Below, piece by piece: positions 21,683 to 36,094 of a stretch of DNA of 64,000 nt. A program made the translations under genes and the position numbers. This DNA is from Calocera cornea HHB12733 (Eukaryota > Basidiomycota > Dacrymycetes > Dacrymycetales > Dacrymycetaceae), in the NCBI GenBank assembly GCA_001632435.1, contig KV423993.1:1-64000 (forward strand), in the 5' to 3' direction. The stretch's first letter is position 1, and each line of letters opens with the position of its first letter. The notes beneath the pieces are model-generated. The model did not search any database and had not been told where the DNA came from. It was given only the letters and a program-made list of their open reading frames with translations.

Positions 21683-24131
21683 ATGCCTGTACCAGAACCA
21701 TCAACAAACGGCTACCACCACGACGAGTACGACGACGATGAGGACATTGACTATACCGATATCGATGAAAAGTCTGTCAATCTCGTCGGACCCTGCACGC
21801 ATGCACTGACTTGGCTGCAGATACGACGTGCAGTACGATGATTCCTTCTTGGACAGCATCATCGTTGTCGACGGCATCCCGGTCGTCAAGGCAGAGCGGA
21901 AGGAGCGTCTTGTGACCAAGCTCGGCCAGGACTTCAAGCGCCTCGGTGCCGCGTTCAAGCCGGGCAACCTCCATATGCCTTGGGATGACGAGAAGGGCCA
22001 GAGCAAGGGCTACATCTTCATCGAGTACCCGACGCCGGACCAGGCGGCCTTTGCCATCGCTGCCATCCACGGCTACCGGTTTGACAAGAACCACACGTTC
22101 GCCGCCAACCGGTTTGCCGATATCGAAAAGTTCGCGCACATGGAGGAGACCTATGTCGAGCCCCCACAAGAGGAGTTCAAGCCAAGGGAGCATCTCCGCG
22201 CCTGGCTGGGTGATCCGCAGGGACGCGACCAGTATGTCACCCTGCGCGGCGACGATCTGCAAGTCTTGTGGAACGGTCGCAATGGCTCATCAGAGCTCGT
22301 TATCGGGCGCCCGGTACGTACAGGAACCCTCCTTCCTCTGACATACTCTGATTCAACGCGTCCAGCGCTGGACCGAGTCCTACGTGGCATGGTCACCGCT
22401 TGGCACCTTCATGGCCACCTTCCATATCCAGGGTGTGCAGTTCTGGGGTGGCCCTTCATGGAACCGTGTCCGCCGCCTGGTCCACCCGCATGTGAAGCTG
22501 ATGGATTTCTCCCCCAACGAGAACTACGTGGTGACCTGGTCCAACGAGCCGATCCAGATTCCAGAGAACGCGCGGACGGGGCCCGATATCTTCTCCGCCG
22601 ACGACGAGGGCAACAGCGTCGCCGTGTGGGATCTCAAGTCCGGCTTCGTCCTGCGCACGTTCCCCTCCGGCCAACAGAGCGAGGACGGCGCGCCGAAGAA
22701 GATGCTCTGGCCCATGCTCAAGTGGACGGGCGATGACCACTACGTCGGGCGTGTCCAGCCTGGTCAGCAGATCAGCGTCTATGAACTGCCTGGCATGCAC
22801 CTGGTCGACAAGAAGAGCATCAAGGTTGAGGGCGTGCAGGACTTTGAGTGGTGCCCATGGGGCGATCGCGACCGGGAGGACCAGGAGGCGAAGGGCAAGG
22901 GCAAGAAGGCCCGCGAGAACATCCTTGCTTACTGGACGCCCGAGGTCGCCAATCAGCCTGCACGTGTGTCATTGATGAGCTTCCCCAGCCGGACCCAGCT
23001 CCGGTCGAAGAACTTGTTCAACGTGTCGGACGTGAGTTGATGCTTCTCTTCACCCTCCTACCGCTCACACTCGCACAGTGCAAGCTGCATTGGCAAAACC
23101 AAGGCGACTTCCTTTGCGTGAAGGTTGACCGTCATACTCGCACAAAGAAGTCCCTCTACTGCAACCTGGAGATCTTCCGGATGCGGGAGAAGGACTGCCC
23201 GGTCGAAGTGCTAGAGATCAAGGACACCGTCATCTCGTTCTCGTGGGAGCCGAGGGGCGAACGCTTCTGCATCATCACCACCAACGACCCCAACTTCGGC
23301 AACACGGCGCCTGGTAGCACGATCAAGACTGCTGCCCATTTCTACCAACTTGAACGCGGCAAGGGTGACTTCCGTCTTCTCAGTAAGCTTGGACTTGTCA
23401 CTCTCACGTTCACCCTCTTACGAGCCTTGCAGAAACCGTCGACAACAAGACCTCGAATGCTGCGTTCTGGTCGCCAAAAGGTCGACATGTCGTTCTGGCC
23501 ACGATGGGCTCTCAGACCAAGTTTGATCTCGAGTTCTGGGATCTGGACTTCATGGGCGACGAAGCGCCCAAGACGGACAAGGACCCTGGCGCGGGCATTC
23601 AGCTGCTGAACACAACAGAGCACTACGGTGTCACTGACATCGAGTGGGATCCTAGTGGTCGCTATGTGGCTAGCAGCGCTAGCGCTTGGAGGCACACGGT
23701 ATGTCCTTGCAATGCCATATATGTCCATTCAAACTGATTCCGCGAAGCTCGAAAACGGCTACACGATTTGGGACTTCCGTGGACAGGAACTGTCTAAGCA
23801 AGTTTTGGACCGCTTCAAGCAGTTCCTTTGGCGGCCCCGCCCTAGGACGCTGCTCACCAAGGAGCAGCAAAGGGACATCCGGAAGAAGCTTCGTGAATAC
23901 AGCAAGCAGTTCGACGAGGAGGATGCGGCTGAGGAGAGCACCGTCAGCGCCGAACTCATCGCTGCTCGCAGGCGCCTCATCGACGAATGGAATGCCTGGC
24001 GCGCCAAGGTCAAGCGTGACCTCCGAGAGGAGAAGGGCAGGCGTCACCAAGAGCAGGGCCACAAGAAGGAGAAAGTTGAGGAGTATGTGGACGAGATCGT
24101 TGAGGAGACGATCGAGGAGGTGCTTGAATGA
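21683..24131 (+). CDS. PRT1: Translation initiation factor eIF3 subunit b (PRT1)
   Basis: Model: join(21683..21771, 21821..22313, 22366..23031, 23079..23382, 23433..23698, 23748..24131), 733 aa. eIF3b is the scaffold of the eIF3 complex on the 40S subunit. After an acidic N-terminus ([13 protein letters not shown]) comes the RRM ([23 protein letters not shown], ~residues 40-125). The nine-bladed beta-propeller follows, with family strings [27 protein letters not shown] and [13 protein letters not shown]. The C-terminal helix contains [20 protein letters not shown] and an acidic end. The propeller spans exons 2-6. Length is close to yeast Prt1 (763 aa). Confidence 0.96.
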
Positions 24132-24404
24132 GTGTGAGCGGCATCAGCTGTATGATCTGGTCATATTGTCCATAATGCATTCCTCTGGGGTGTTGTTGCT
24201 GTCCATGTGTCTAAAGGATCAGGGAACACCTGAGGTCTCGATCTGAGGTGCCACAGGAAAAGCATGTGTAAGAAGTCGAAATTCTCTCACGTGGGATGAC
24301 TTCCGAGTTTCGTGACATCGCTCTGCGGTCTGCTCCAAAGCCCATAGCTTATAGATATAGTTACCCCGCGTCCGTCTGAGGGAGATTTTACTTACCGCTA
24401 TCAA

Positions 24405-24950
24405 TATTGTTGCTCCCGTTTGATGATCACACTTTGGCTTGTTGATTTGTTTCCCCTTTCTGTTTGCCTCCGTCTTCCAGCTTACCTCCGCTCAAACATC
24501 TGTTTCCGCTTCAGTTTTGCACCCGCTGGGAGGTTTGATTCCGCAATGTAATTTGCTTCCGTGTCCGTTGTTTGCCTCCATGCTAAGCTTTGCTCCCCCC
24601 TCTATTTGTTTCCGGATTTCAATTGCTTCCGTATATTCATTTACTTCCGGGACCCAATTTGCCTCCGCCAGACAGCTTCCCTCCCTGTACTGATTTGATT
24701 CTGTGTAAAATAATTGCTTTCACTCCATAGCCTGTTTCCGATTGGGTCTCTGCTTCCTTCTTTGATTCCGTCCTGGTACGATTTGCTTCCGTATACCACG
24801 TGTACTCTCCCGTACATCGCTCGATTGGCATTTTTATTTGCTTCCGTTTTCTCTGTTTGCTTCCGTATTTTGGTTCCAATCCGTATCCTAGCTTGCTTCC
24901 GTGGCTTAGCTTACTTCCGTATCCGTAATATCTACTCCGCTCCGTTATCC
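24405..24950 (+). repeat. Degenerate 18-bp tandem array, copy 1
   Basis: About 27 units of 17-20 bp. Each has a conserved core close to TTTGCTTCCG followed by about eight variable bases. Core variants include TTTGCCTCCG, TTTACTTCCG and TTTGATTCCG. The period of 18 would be six codons, but units of 17 and 19 bp break every reading frame, so this is a DNA-level repeat today. Arrays 2 and 3 share core and orientation. Confidence 0.85.
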
Positions 24951-26752
24951 GGGGGAGAAAACTGAGGTCTATGTGTGCACCGCAGAGCCACCGTCAGAAA
25001 CTCTCCTCGACGATGAGTAAGACCTCCGCGGCGCGTGGTCGCCAACGGACAGTGACACTGAACTGATCTCGCATGGGTAAAGACCGAGATCCAATCATTG
25101 GTGCTGCGGAATCGAAGCAAATATCAAATCGTACTTAATTGCTTCGCAGCACGCGATATATGATGCGAGGTGTCCTGGTGGACATTGCCCGGGGATGGCC
25201 CTGATGACATGCTTGTGCAGTGGGAGCTCGTGAATTTGACATATGGAGCATAGAGCACGCACAAAACGAACAGCCATGATAACTCTTTATCTGATATAGA
25301 ATTTTGAATTGCACATGCCACCCGTATCCATCAAAACGCGGCAGCGGCCCGTCGTTGCCCTTGGGTTCCTGGACACGCCTCAAAGCAACGCTCGGCGTTT
25401 GCCGCGCATTCCGTTAAATAGACTAACTTGGCCTCCGTCCGGGACCGTGGACGGCCAATGCGCGAGAAGCGATTTCTCTCGACCCTGAAGCCACTGCTTC
25501 TCCTTCTCCGGGCAGTGCATCACGGAAGACCGGCTACTGTGCCGAGGAATGTTACCCTGCGACATCCTGAGCCACGTTGAAGCGCGATGGGGTTTCCCAC
25601 ATAGAGTCTCGACATGCCAAAGAGGGTGACAGCATCAAGATGTTGTGCGACGGGGCAGGACTGTTATGGCGACTCCACGATACCATGTGGCGAATGTCAC
25701 CGGACGAGCGCTTATAAGGCAGTCGGCAGCCATATATGCGACCTGACAAAGCTTTGTGCGCGCTGCCGCGAAAGGCAGAGCGTTCCGTGCGGGATCCGGA
25801 CGACCATATAAACTAACGTCTCCTGTACGGCACAGCTCGGGGCGCCGTTTCCGCCTCGGATCAGGATAAGGCAAGCGGTCTTGCCAATCCAGGCAATCGA
25901 GATGCACAGGTGCGGTTCGAAGAAGCCTCCGTGAAAATGGATTGCCCAGCACGAAGATAATCAATCCCTCCATCCGGGGTTGCGCCTCGGGTACCGGTAG
26001 GTAGGTCGTGCGTGGAAAGATGGAGGAGAGGGACGTAGTGATGCTTCAAGATAAGATACAGAATGTGCCCCTGACGACAGCTGCAAAGACCTGTGGGAAG
26101 GAGAGACAACCACGGCCTATCTCCCATATAAGGTGCAGCTGTCTCGGCAGCAAGGAGGAGCAGAGTTCATCTGATCCAGAATGCTTCTATCGGAGATCAA
26201 CCGCAAGAACAATGAACGGGGTTGCAAAGTCACAGCGTCGACGAGACAAGAGTTGCTCTTTGACCTTAAGAAAGTGAAAGCATAGTCCGCCGCAGTCCGC
26301 GCGGGTCACACGAGATCATCATCACATCATCGGCTGCCGCTGAAAGGAAGGCGACGAGGGGGCCAAGATGATTGTTGGGGGACGGTCCGCGGGGTGAAGG
26401 ATCCACTTGGTGAGGACAGAAGAGCCAATTCGGCATACCGCGAGATTGTAGGAAGCTTCCAGATGACAGCGAACGGGTCGGATCTCAGTGGAGCTGGCCA
26501 ATGGGGTTGTCTGCTTTGTGCACCTGGCATCGCCTTCGCGGGAAACTGCCAGATGGGCTTGATCAAAGATGTCGAGATGTGTACTGAAGCGATGTGCGTT
26601 CGGAGTGCGAGGTGTACCGTTGTGTGCGGTTGACCTGCCATTCCGAGCGTGTAGCGATGGGATGCCAAGGGCGGGATGGGGTGGACGGGAGGAAAAGCCG
26701 GGGGGAAAAGCCGAGGCCGAAGCTCCGAAGGCTCGGCGATTGCCTCTAGTCA

Positions 26753-26758
26753 GATAAG
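26753..26758 (+). promoter_or_regulatory. Candidate GATA-factor site upstream of the HapX-like gene
   Basis: GTCAGATAAG ends here, ~200 bp upstream of the HapX-like start. It matches the fungal siderophore-repressor (SreA/Urbs1 class) consensus ATCWGATAA at eight of nine positions. In ascomycetes such factors repress hapX when iron is plentiful. Use of this site is inference. Confidence 0.45.
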
Positions 26759-26956
26759 ATGAAGAGACACGGAGGCAGATTTCTCACTTGCACGCTCCTC
26801 TCTCTGACACCACCCCCTCGCAGGTTCTTAAAGGGGTCTGATTTCACGCCCTCCTCCCTCGCCCATCTTCCTCCCCCCTCCAAGGCCACATCCTGCTCCC
26901 GACGACCACCTCTTAGTGCCCCCATTCCTGCCCATCCAGGAGAGGGAGAATACGCC

Positions 26957-28611
26957 ATGTCCACCACCGTAGCGACTCCGCGATCAACCCAGGTCTTTGC
27001 ACAGCCGAGCAAGGAATGGGTAATCCCTCCTAAGCCGAAGCCAGGGCGCAAGCCTAAATCAGACGACTCAAAGACGCCGGATCCCAAGGTACGGATATTG
27101 CCACGATGACTCGCCGTCTCCCCTCACCTCATCTATGGCCTATAGGATACCGATGTCGAACGTAAGGTGCTAAACAGGTGCGATAAATATAATCAGTATT
27201 ACGTGATCCATCTGACGCGCGTTGCTGCAGGGCCGCTCAACGGGCGTTCAGAGAGCGGAAGCAGTCCCAGCTCGCCGACCTACACGCCCGCATTCAGGCA
27301 TACGAGGCCGGTGAGATCGAGAAGAGCGTGCACCTGCAGAAGATCAGTCAGGGCTTGAAGGAGGACAACAACAAGTTGAAGCAAGAGAATGCCGATCTCA
27401 AGGAACAAGTCCGTCGACTCAAGGAAAGGCTCGAGACGCTGGAAGGCACCGGCCGAGGTCGCTCCGACGATCGTATGTCTGTCGATGTATCACCACGCAT
27501 TCCGAAGAAAAGGCAACGTCGGGAATCCGATGTTCCTGATGACTCTCGCATGTCGTCTCGGGATACGGCCGCCTCCAGCGAGACAGCTGCCAGCGGTCTA
27601 TCCTCCAGCGGCATTTCCTCCGCATACTCGTCTTCCACTACTCCGCCTTCAGATCACTCCATGGCAACCCCTACTCCGATCAAGACCAGCATGACCTCCC
27701 CAAGCATGGTCATGCAATCGATAACATACGAGTCCACCACCGCCTACGCTGCTGAGAACGGCGGATGCGGCTTCTGCAGCTCTTCCACGTCATGCCTGTG
27801 CGCCGAAGTTAGCGAATCCGATGCACTCGCCCTGCAAGCCAGTATGCTGCAACCGTCACCCACCGAAGAGAAGGTCCCGGTCTCCTCCGTGGCATACATC
27901 CCCTATCAAGCCGCTGTCCCCATTCGTCTCCGTACGGACCGGGCACAGTCTTCCAGCGGCATGGCCTGGGTCGTCGAGAGCAAGCCTACAGTGCCGACAA
28001 CACCCGTCGCATCAACCTCCGCAGTCCCGGTTGGCAATTGCTCGGGTGATCCCTCAAACTGCCCTGCCTGCGCCAACGACTCCTTTGGACGCGACTTCTG
28101 TTCCAAGCTCGGTGCCCTCACGTGCAATCGCAATCCGTGCCCGGGTTGCCCGAGTCGTGCTGCAGCTGCGACCAGCTCACCCTACGGTTCCATCCCAGAC
28201 GGGGCAGCCAACCCTTCCATGCTGTGCTGTGGCGACCCGTCGTTTTGCGGCCCCCTCAAAATTTGCTCCTCGTCAGAGCCTGCGACAACCCCAACCGCTC
28301 AGGCGGGACCATCGTATTACACCGCTGACGAGGATACCATACCCGCCGACGAGGCATGGAGAACGATCAAGCGTCATCCTGGTCTTCCACTGACTTCGCT
28401 GGACTTGCTCGCCGATGTTGTCGCTCGCCGTACGACCTGTGGTGGCCCGCCTGATACGCCCGACTCAATACGGCCTGCATGGCCTGGCCGAACACTTGTA
28501 CCGCAGGCTGAGCTTATCGAAGCGGGGCGCAAACGAAGGATGATGGTGCACCGTGAGGGTTTGAAAGACGCCCTTGAGCTTCTCGACCAGAGATACTCTG
28601 GTGCGCATTAA
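26957..28611 (+). CDS. HapX-like bZIP iron regulator
   Basis: Model: join(26957..27088, 27146..27177, 27231..28611), 514 aa. HapX binds the CCAAT-binding complex and controls iron-dependent genes. The Hap4-like CBC-binding motif KEWVIPPKPKPGRKP is at residues ~19-33. The bZIP basic region RKVLNRAAQRAFRERKQ sits across the junction of exons 2 and 3, followed by a leucine-zipper-type coiled coil to ~residue 130. Cysteine-rich clusters, the proposed iron-sensing parts of the family, follow: CGFCSSSTSCLC, then CSGDPSNCPACAND..FC, CNRNPCPGC, and CCGDPSFCG. This combination is distinctive. The rest is Ser/Thr/Pro-rich. A GATA motif ~200 bp upstream fits iron control. Confidence 0.9.
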
Positions 28612-28778
28612 TACGTACGCAGGTAGTCGTCTTTCCGGGCTCGTTTGTGTCATGTATATTCTGTGTTTTTTCCTTTGTATTATCACGAGTAACGTGGACA
28701 AGCGAACAGAGTGCGTGTGGGTTATTGTACATTGCAAATGTGACCAATGAGAGTAAAAAATACGAACCGTTCATATTC

Positions 28779-31700
28779 TCAACCGGACTGCCTGGGTATT
28801 GGTAGTGGTGGGACGGGTATATCTGGGACTGCCGCCCGCCTCACAGCACCAAGCTTCACAACCTTCAACACGCCACGCTGTATGACGTCCCAAGATGAAA
28901 CAGCGCGCATCTCTGCTGAGTGTACAGTGAAGGTTGCACGCAGATGGGCTTGGTGTCGCTCCTCGGGAGAAAGCATGGTCCACGTCTTCCCTGTTTCATC
29001 TTCCCAGGCCTTTATGGCGTCACGCCGAGCCTGTAATATCCGCTTCCCAACCTGACGCAGCACCTTTTCCCTGTATCTCGACATGAGAAAGATACTCGTA
29101 GGTACCTCTTCCTCGGTAGAGTCCGTGTCGTTCTCGAGTGAGCTGAGACTTCCGCCATGACGGAAAACTGTCTGCCATGTTCGGGTCAGTGCTTCGCTGA
29201 TATCGCTGCTTTGACTATGTTTCTGTCGGCCATGGAGCCGCCTATCGGTGACGGGCCCACCATCCCAACTGAAGACATGCTGTGAAGCCGCCTTATCTTC
29301 CATTGCCCGGAAGTTGTTGATCAGAAGTGACAAAGGTGAATCCACGAGTTCGGACGGAAAGGGGGCAACGTAGGACCAGTACTCGAGCAGAATACGTCGC
29401 GCATTCTCTAGCTGTCTCGCCCCATAATATGCCCCTGTCAAAGCGTCGACGGCTCCCCAGTCGGGTCGAATACCTTGCTCCAACATAATTTGAAAGACCC
29501 GCATCGATTCATGAGGCTGCTTCAACCCTGCATACCCGTGTATGAGATTCGTGTATGTCCGTACGTCCACATCCAACTTCAAGAAGCGCATTGAAGTGAT
29601 GATCGCTTCTGCACTTGCCATGTCACCATTACGAATGAAGCCACGCATAAGATCCAACCAGTGATGAGCATTCGGTTGTATTCCGCGATTCGTCATTTCG
29701 GTGAGAACCCGTTTGGCAGCTGCCATATCGCCTCTTGTGACAGCCTCGTATCGCAATCGTACATTGTAGGTGAATGCGTCAGGGGTTTGTCCCCTCGCCT
29801 CCAACGAATCAACAATAGATTCGAATTCAGCGCCTCCTGTCAGATCGGAGACGGCCAGACCGGCGGTTGTGGTGATGGATGGATCCAGTTGAACCCCGTC
29901 AGGAGCATGTCGGGGATTAGTGAACCGACTATTGAACGCCCTCCAGCCGATTTTTTGGTGTCTTTGCTCATTAGACTGCACAGTGGCTAAAAGAAGCTGA
30001 TTCAGGTGCTGGAGAGTCGGCGCACGCTGGTTCGTCTTTGTCGCTAGCTCGGTGACCAGTTTTGAGAGCTCGGCGACGTTGAGATCCATATGCTGGCGGA
30101 CAAATTTGGTTATCATTTGGACGCTTTTGCTCGTAGGCTGCACATTTGTAGCTTGCATGCTTGAAATGATGAGCAGGACCCCTCGAAGACCGGTGCTTGT
30201 AAGTAAGGCCCCAAGTAGGGTTTCGAATACTTGAACACTTGGAGCATATTGGCGGAAGCCGATGGATGGTGGCTCGAGAGACCAGTCAAAGAAGCGCATC
30301 CACGCTTGGCGCAGGTCGGATGTGAGCTTTGCCCTGCATGTGTCATAGGCTATCCTCCCGGCCGCCGGAAGATTTCCAACCTCGATGTGTGCCTGCATGA
30401 GAGCTGCGATGGTAGCCGGCGCTGGCGTAATACCAAGTGTCTTCATGTGCCGCCATAGCTTTGGTACGTCTCCGAATCCTGAAAGGTTGGGAAGGAGTCG
30501 GAGCAAGATGGTAAAGGTCATCGCCGTAGGCACCAGCGTGACGTCATTCAGAATTGCAGGTATGCCTTGAGCCAGAAATGCTTGATGTCTCTCAGGGATA
30601 GGCGACGGTTCAAAGAGGTTCAGCACAAAATTCGCCCCAGATGAGTCACGGTCCATGAGGCACTTGGTGAGGACCTTGTGCAACAGGGCACGTGCTCCAA
30701 CATTAGACAAACCACGGAGGATGGCAAGTGCTCGCTCTTCCACAGTGATGTCATTGTTTGGAACATATCCCGATATTAGCGCCTTCCAGGCGTCTGGACC
30801 ATATCAGAATGGCATCACTTCCTGGAATGAATCGCCTTACCGGCTGTGACAGCATAGCCTGCCGATTCCATCAAGCTGATACACTGCTCAACCTTCTGAA
30901 AGTTCGGAATGCCCATCCAAGCGGAGATTAAGCGTTCGTACACTTCTCGATCCGCCTTCGCACCCCACTTATCGAATTCCGAGAGCATGCCATCGAGACA
31001 TTTGTAGTCGCCGAGTCCAATCAGCGCCATTGTCTTCATCTTCAGCAAGCGTGCCGTCGTTTTCGAACGGGACTGGGCCAATTCGATGAATTCGAGTAAG
31101 GGTTGCCAAGCCGACGCTTGGATCAACGGCTTAAGAATCTCTTCAAAGTGTGTAGCGGGAAAAGGGAGATCGTTTTTTGTAGTCTCTTGTAGGACAGTGC
31201 GCAAGTCGTCGTAGAACCCTTGCCTCGCCAACAACTGGCCGAAGAGATATGCCAGCGTGTGCTCCCGAATGCGACCAGATCCCCATAAAACTGACCAAAG
31301 AGCTTGAAGACGTTTGATAGCTCCTGGAGCCCGAGGTTGTTGAAGCAGCATATTCCTTATATCACTTTCGAGGCTGGCCGTTGAATAGTCCGTCCGAAGG
31401 CGGGCTGCCGAAGGTTGATCGACAAAGCGCAGCTGTCGACGCATGTTCTCGCTGAGTTGATGTAACCAGAGCGGCGGAGGGCCGATAGGCTTCGTGTAAG
31501 TTGCTTCAAGGTCCTCATTCATGTTGGAATTGTAATCTTGAGCTGCTTGCTCAGAGGATGTAGGTTGCTGCCACATGTCCGGAACGTAGTGCCCTCGTTC
31601 TGACGTAGTCGAATGCCGGTCGAGGTGACAGTCGACGGCTTGTCCCTTCTCTGGAAGAGGACCTTCGTCGACCTCTGCCTCCTTCCACGCATTCCTCTCG

Positions 31701-31966
31701 CCCTCGGCCTCTTTCCCTTGCGCCTGGCTTTGTCGCTTGGTCTTGGGGCGCCTCGCGAGGCTGGCCGTGGTCGAAGCAACTCTAACCTTTGTTGCATGCG
31801 TCCTCAATACTTTTATAGCCGAAATGTTGCGGACTGTCGTTGCGACTGTGACCATGCAGGCAGATCGCCGTTGGCTCGGTCCAGGCTTGATGACGGCACG
31901 AGACACGGGAACGGCGATGGAGAGTCCAGTGCGCAGATGCCTCACTGCCGCAGCCGATCCCACCAT
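28779..31966 (-). CDS. Mitochondrial pentatricopeptide-repeat (PPR) protein
   Basis: Model: complement(28779..30793, 30841..31966), 1046 aa; one 47-bp intron. PPR proteins bind specific organellar RNAs. The N-terminus is basic and Ser/Ala/Val-rich (MVGSAAAVRHLRTGLS), consistent with mitochondrial import. PPR-like helical pairs recur, clearest as PDAFTYNVRLRYEAVTRGD, PNAHHWLDLMRGFIRNGD, DVRTYTNLIHGYAG and PDWGAVDALTGAYYG, each spaced about 35 residues. Other repeats are degenerate. The exact target and orthologue cannot be read from the sequence. The stop is 167 bp from the convergent HapX-like stop. Confidence 0.85.
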
Positions 31967-32465
31967 AAGCTGACCTAAATGTCTGGTCGAGCACGATGTA
32001 TCCGAGGTCGGTACATTTAGAGGATGGGTCGAGGCGCGACAGCAGCGGGAGATTGTCGGTCGTCGTCGAATTGGCGGACTATCCTGGTAATACCATCAAA
32101 CCCTACCCTTAGAGAGTGCGCCGGGGAGTACCGGACAGTTTGGTTCCGCTGACTGCCCAGGGACATGTGAAGCACTTACATATCGTAGTTAGGACCCTCA
32201 AGGAACTTCACCGCTGTAGTGGGTAAGACGTCTTAGTGATCGGAAAGTAGCAGTATAACATTTAGACTTCAAAGTCTCAGGCGTGGGAGTGATACATATG
32301 GGAGAAAAGCGGATGGAGAGATGCAGAGGCTATGAGGACAGATGGAGGTATGTGATTATGAGAAGACAAAAAGAAATGGAGCAAATAGACGGAGAAAGAT
32401 TGATGAACTGGGGCCCAACGCTTGGGACACAGGAGTAGCAGGCAAAACGCATTCGGTATACAAGC
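31967..32465. other. Gap between PPR and C2H2 genes
   Basis: Upstream region of the PPR gene and 3' region of the C2H2 gene; both are on the minus strand. Nothing else is recognised. Confidence 0.5.
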
Positions 32466-34000
32466 TCAAAATTCATCGACCCACCGACCAGCGACAGCGG
32501 ATTTCACTTGTGCACGATAGAAACCGCTGCCCGGACTACTTTCTGCACCCAATCCCAGCTCCCAAGCAAGCCGGCGCTTGTCTGGTGTAGTTTCGACAGG
32601 CTTGAGGTGGAAAGGAGATTCAGCCATCTTGGAGAAGGTAGCCAGGCGCGGGGTGCCTGTGCTATCACTGCTCGGTCGGTATCCAGAACGGAACCGTGCA
32701 TCGAAAACGCTTGACGTAGTGCGAACGGGTGAAGATGGATTTCCTGTGGCGGCGTTGCCCTCATCGAATCCATAATCGTCGCCATCAAACTCAGTTGCTG
32801 GTGTAAACAAGCTTTCTTCAACCTTGAACTCGTCTTCTGCTTCTTCCTGCTCGCGCTTCCAGATGGCTTGCCGTACGATGTGATGATCCGCTGTTGCGTA
32901 CGATACCATCATCGAGAGATGAGCGGAATCAGAGCTCCCAAACGCGGTCACTTCAATGCCGCTGTCGATTGAGACCGGGTCATCAAGAGACGGTGCCCCG
33001 GGACGCTCGTGCTGCCGGCTAGGCGGGACAGAAGCTTTGGGGTCGGAGCTGGCTTCTTCCTCCACGGCATCGTCGCCGCCGGCCTCCACACTAGAGTATC
33101 GCTCCACAAACCGCATCATCTCCTCCGCCTCTTCATCGGAGTATATCGCATCATCGTGGCTTGCGGAAGGTGGTGGAGATACAGGAGAATAAGGCGTTCC
33201 GGAAGTCGCGGTGCTAGCATAATGCAGCAGTGGAGAGACGCCTTCATCATCCTGCGTTCCGGAGTAGGTGCTGGGGATCTCGCTGACAGAGCGCTCGAAG
33301 GCATCTAGCCCAGGCAAGCTGCTTTCTTGGGATACACCCGACCAGCCACTAAGGTCGCTCATGTAGTCATAAGAGGTGCTAGTTGTTGAGTTCGCGTCCA
33401 TTGGGGCGAATACTGGGGTGGATTCGGAGGACAACTTGACAATCTGTTGCTCGATGTTCTCCTTTTCAACGCTCTGTGATCTCTGTTTCCTAACCCACTC
33501 GACAAGCTCCGCTTCGATTTTGTTTCGATTGGGATTCGAAGGTGAGGTGGTGTTCAGTTGCTTCAGGAGTCTCTTCTTGATGCGATTGTCCTTTGCCCAT
33601 TGTCGCTTGCAAGCGAGATTTCGGTCTTTCTTATCCTCTGCATTCCGCGGACGGTCAGGATCTAGGAGCAATCAGAAAGTGTGAGCAGGTATGTCAACTC
33701 AGTGGCCTCACGATCATCCCAGCGTGACCTCCGCGAATTACACGGCAGATTGTGTTTCTCCTGGGCATGTCGCCTCCAGACGCTTCGACCGTTAGGTCCA
33801 GCATAGGTTTTGTCGCACCAAGGACAGTCGTATTTAGTTGTTCCACTAGGAAAGTCGAATGTAGCAGGATCGGGGGCTGAAGAGGGCCCGGAGTAGGGAC
33901 GCTGGGTGGAGGACAGGCCTGCAGCGTGCTGGGATTGGTAGGGCAGATACGTCGAGTGGTAGTATTGCCGTGCAGGGGGCATCTCGGTAGCATAGGACAT
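32466..34000 (-). CDS. C2H2 zinc-finger protein, putative transcription factor
   Basis: Model: complement(32466..33661, 33712..34000), 494 aa; one 50-bp intron. A single C2H2-type finger lies at residues ~60-85: YDCPWCDKTYAG then RSVWRRHAQEKHN. It is followed by a very basic segment (CKRQWAKDNRIKKRLLKQL) that could extend DNA contact or serve nuclear import. The long remainder is acidic and Ser/Pro-rich with likely activation-type composition, and the end (RRLAWELGLGAES..) looks conserved. I do not recognise an orthologue. It is divergent from LYS1 across 537 bp. Confidence 0.78.
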
Positions 34001-35839
<1,839 letters not shown>

Positions 35840-36094
35840 AAGCTGCGGGCAAGCCCACTCGAGCGTACTTCGGATAGTTCTGTTAGCCGTCAACAAGTTC
35901 ATTAGAGAACTTGTTCGCGAGCTCTGAGGAATTGTAGTTCTGTATTGGCCCATCCACAGACGACGACCAATCGCTCGTGCAGAAGACTTAGAAAGCACGG
36001 CAAATCCCAATGCCATTGGGCCAAAAGATGGCATTTACATGCGAACGTAAGAATCGTGATACGAAAGAAGGACGACAGATTGTATGTTAGAGAA

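Larger units (their letters stand above)
24132..26956. other. 2.8-kb gene-free gap with an 18-bp repeat array
   Basis: The gap begins with the eIF3b 3' end. From about 24405 to 24950 it holds the first of three dispersed 18-bp repeat arrays. From ~24950 to 26700 I see no gene or repeat. The last few hundred bases are the promoter side of the HapX-like gene, with a CCAAT motif near 26497 and a GATAAG motif at 26753. Confidence 0.6.

Noticed and set aside
24405..24950. A CRISPR-like look: short conserved cores alternating with variable segments
   Set aside because: The core is only ~10 bp, degenerate, without dyad symmetry, spacers are ~8 bp, and this is a fungal nuclear genome with no cas genes.
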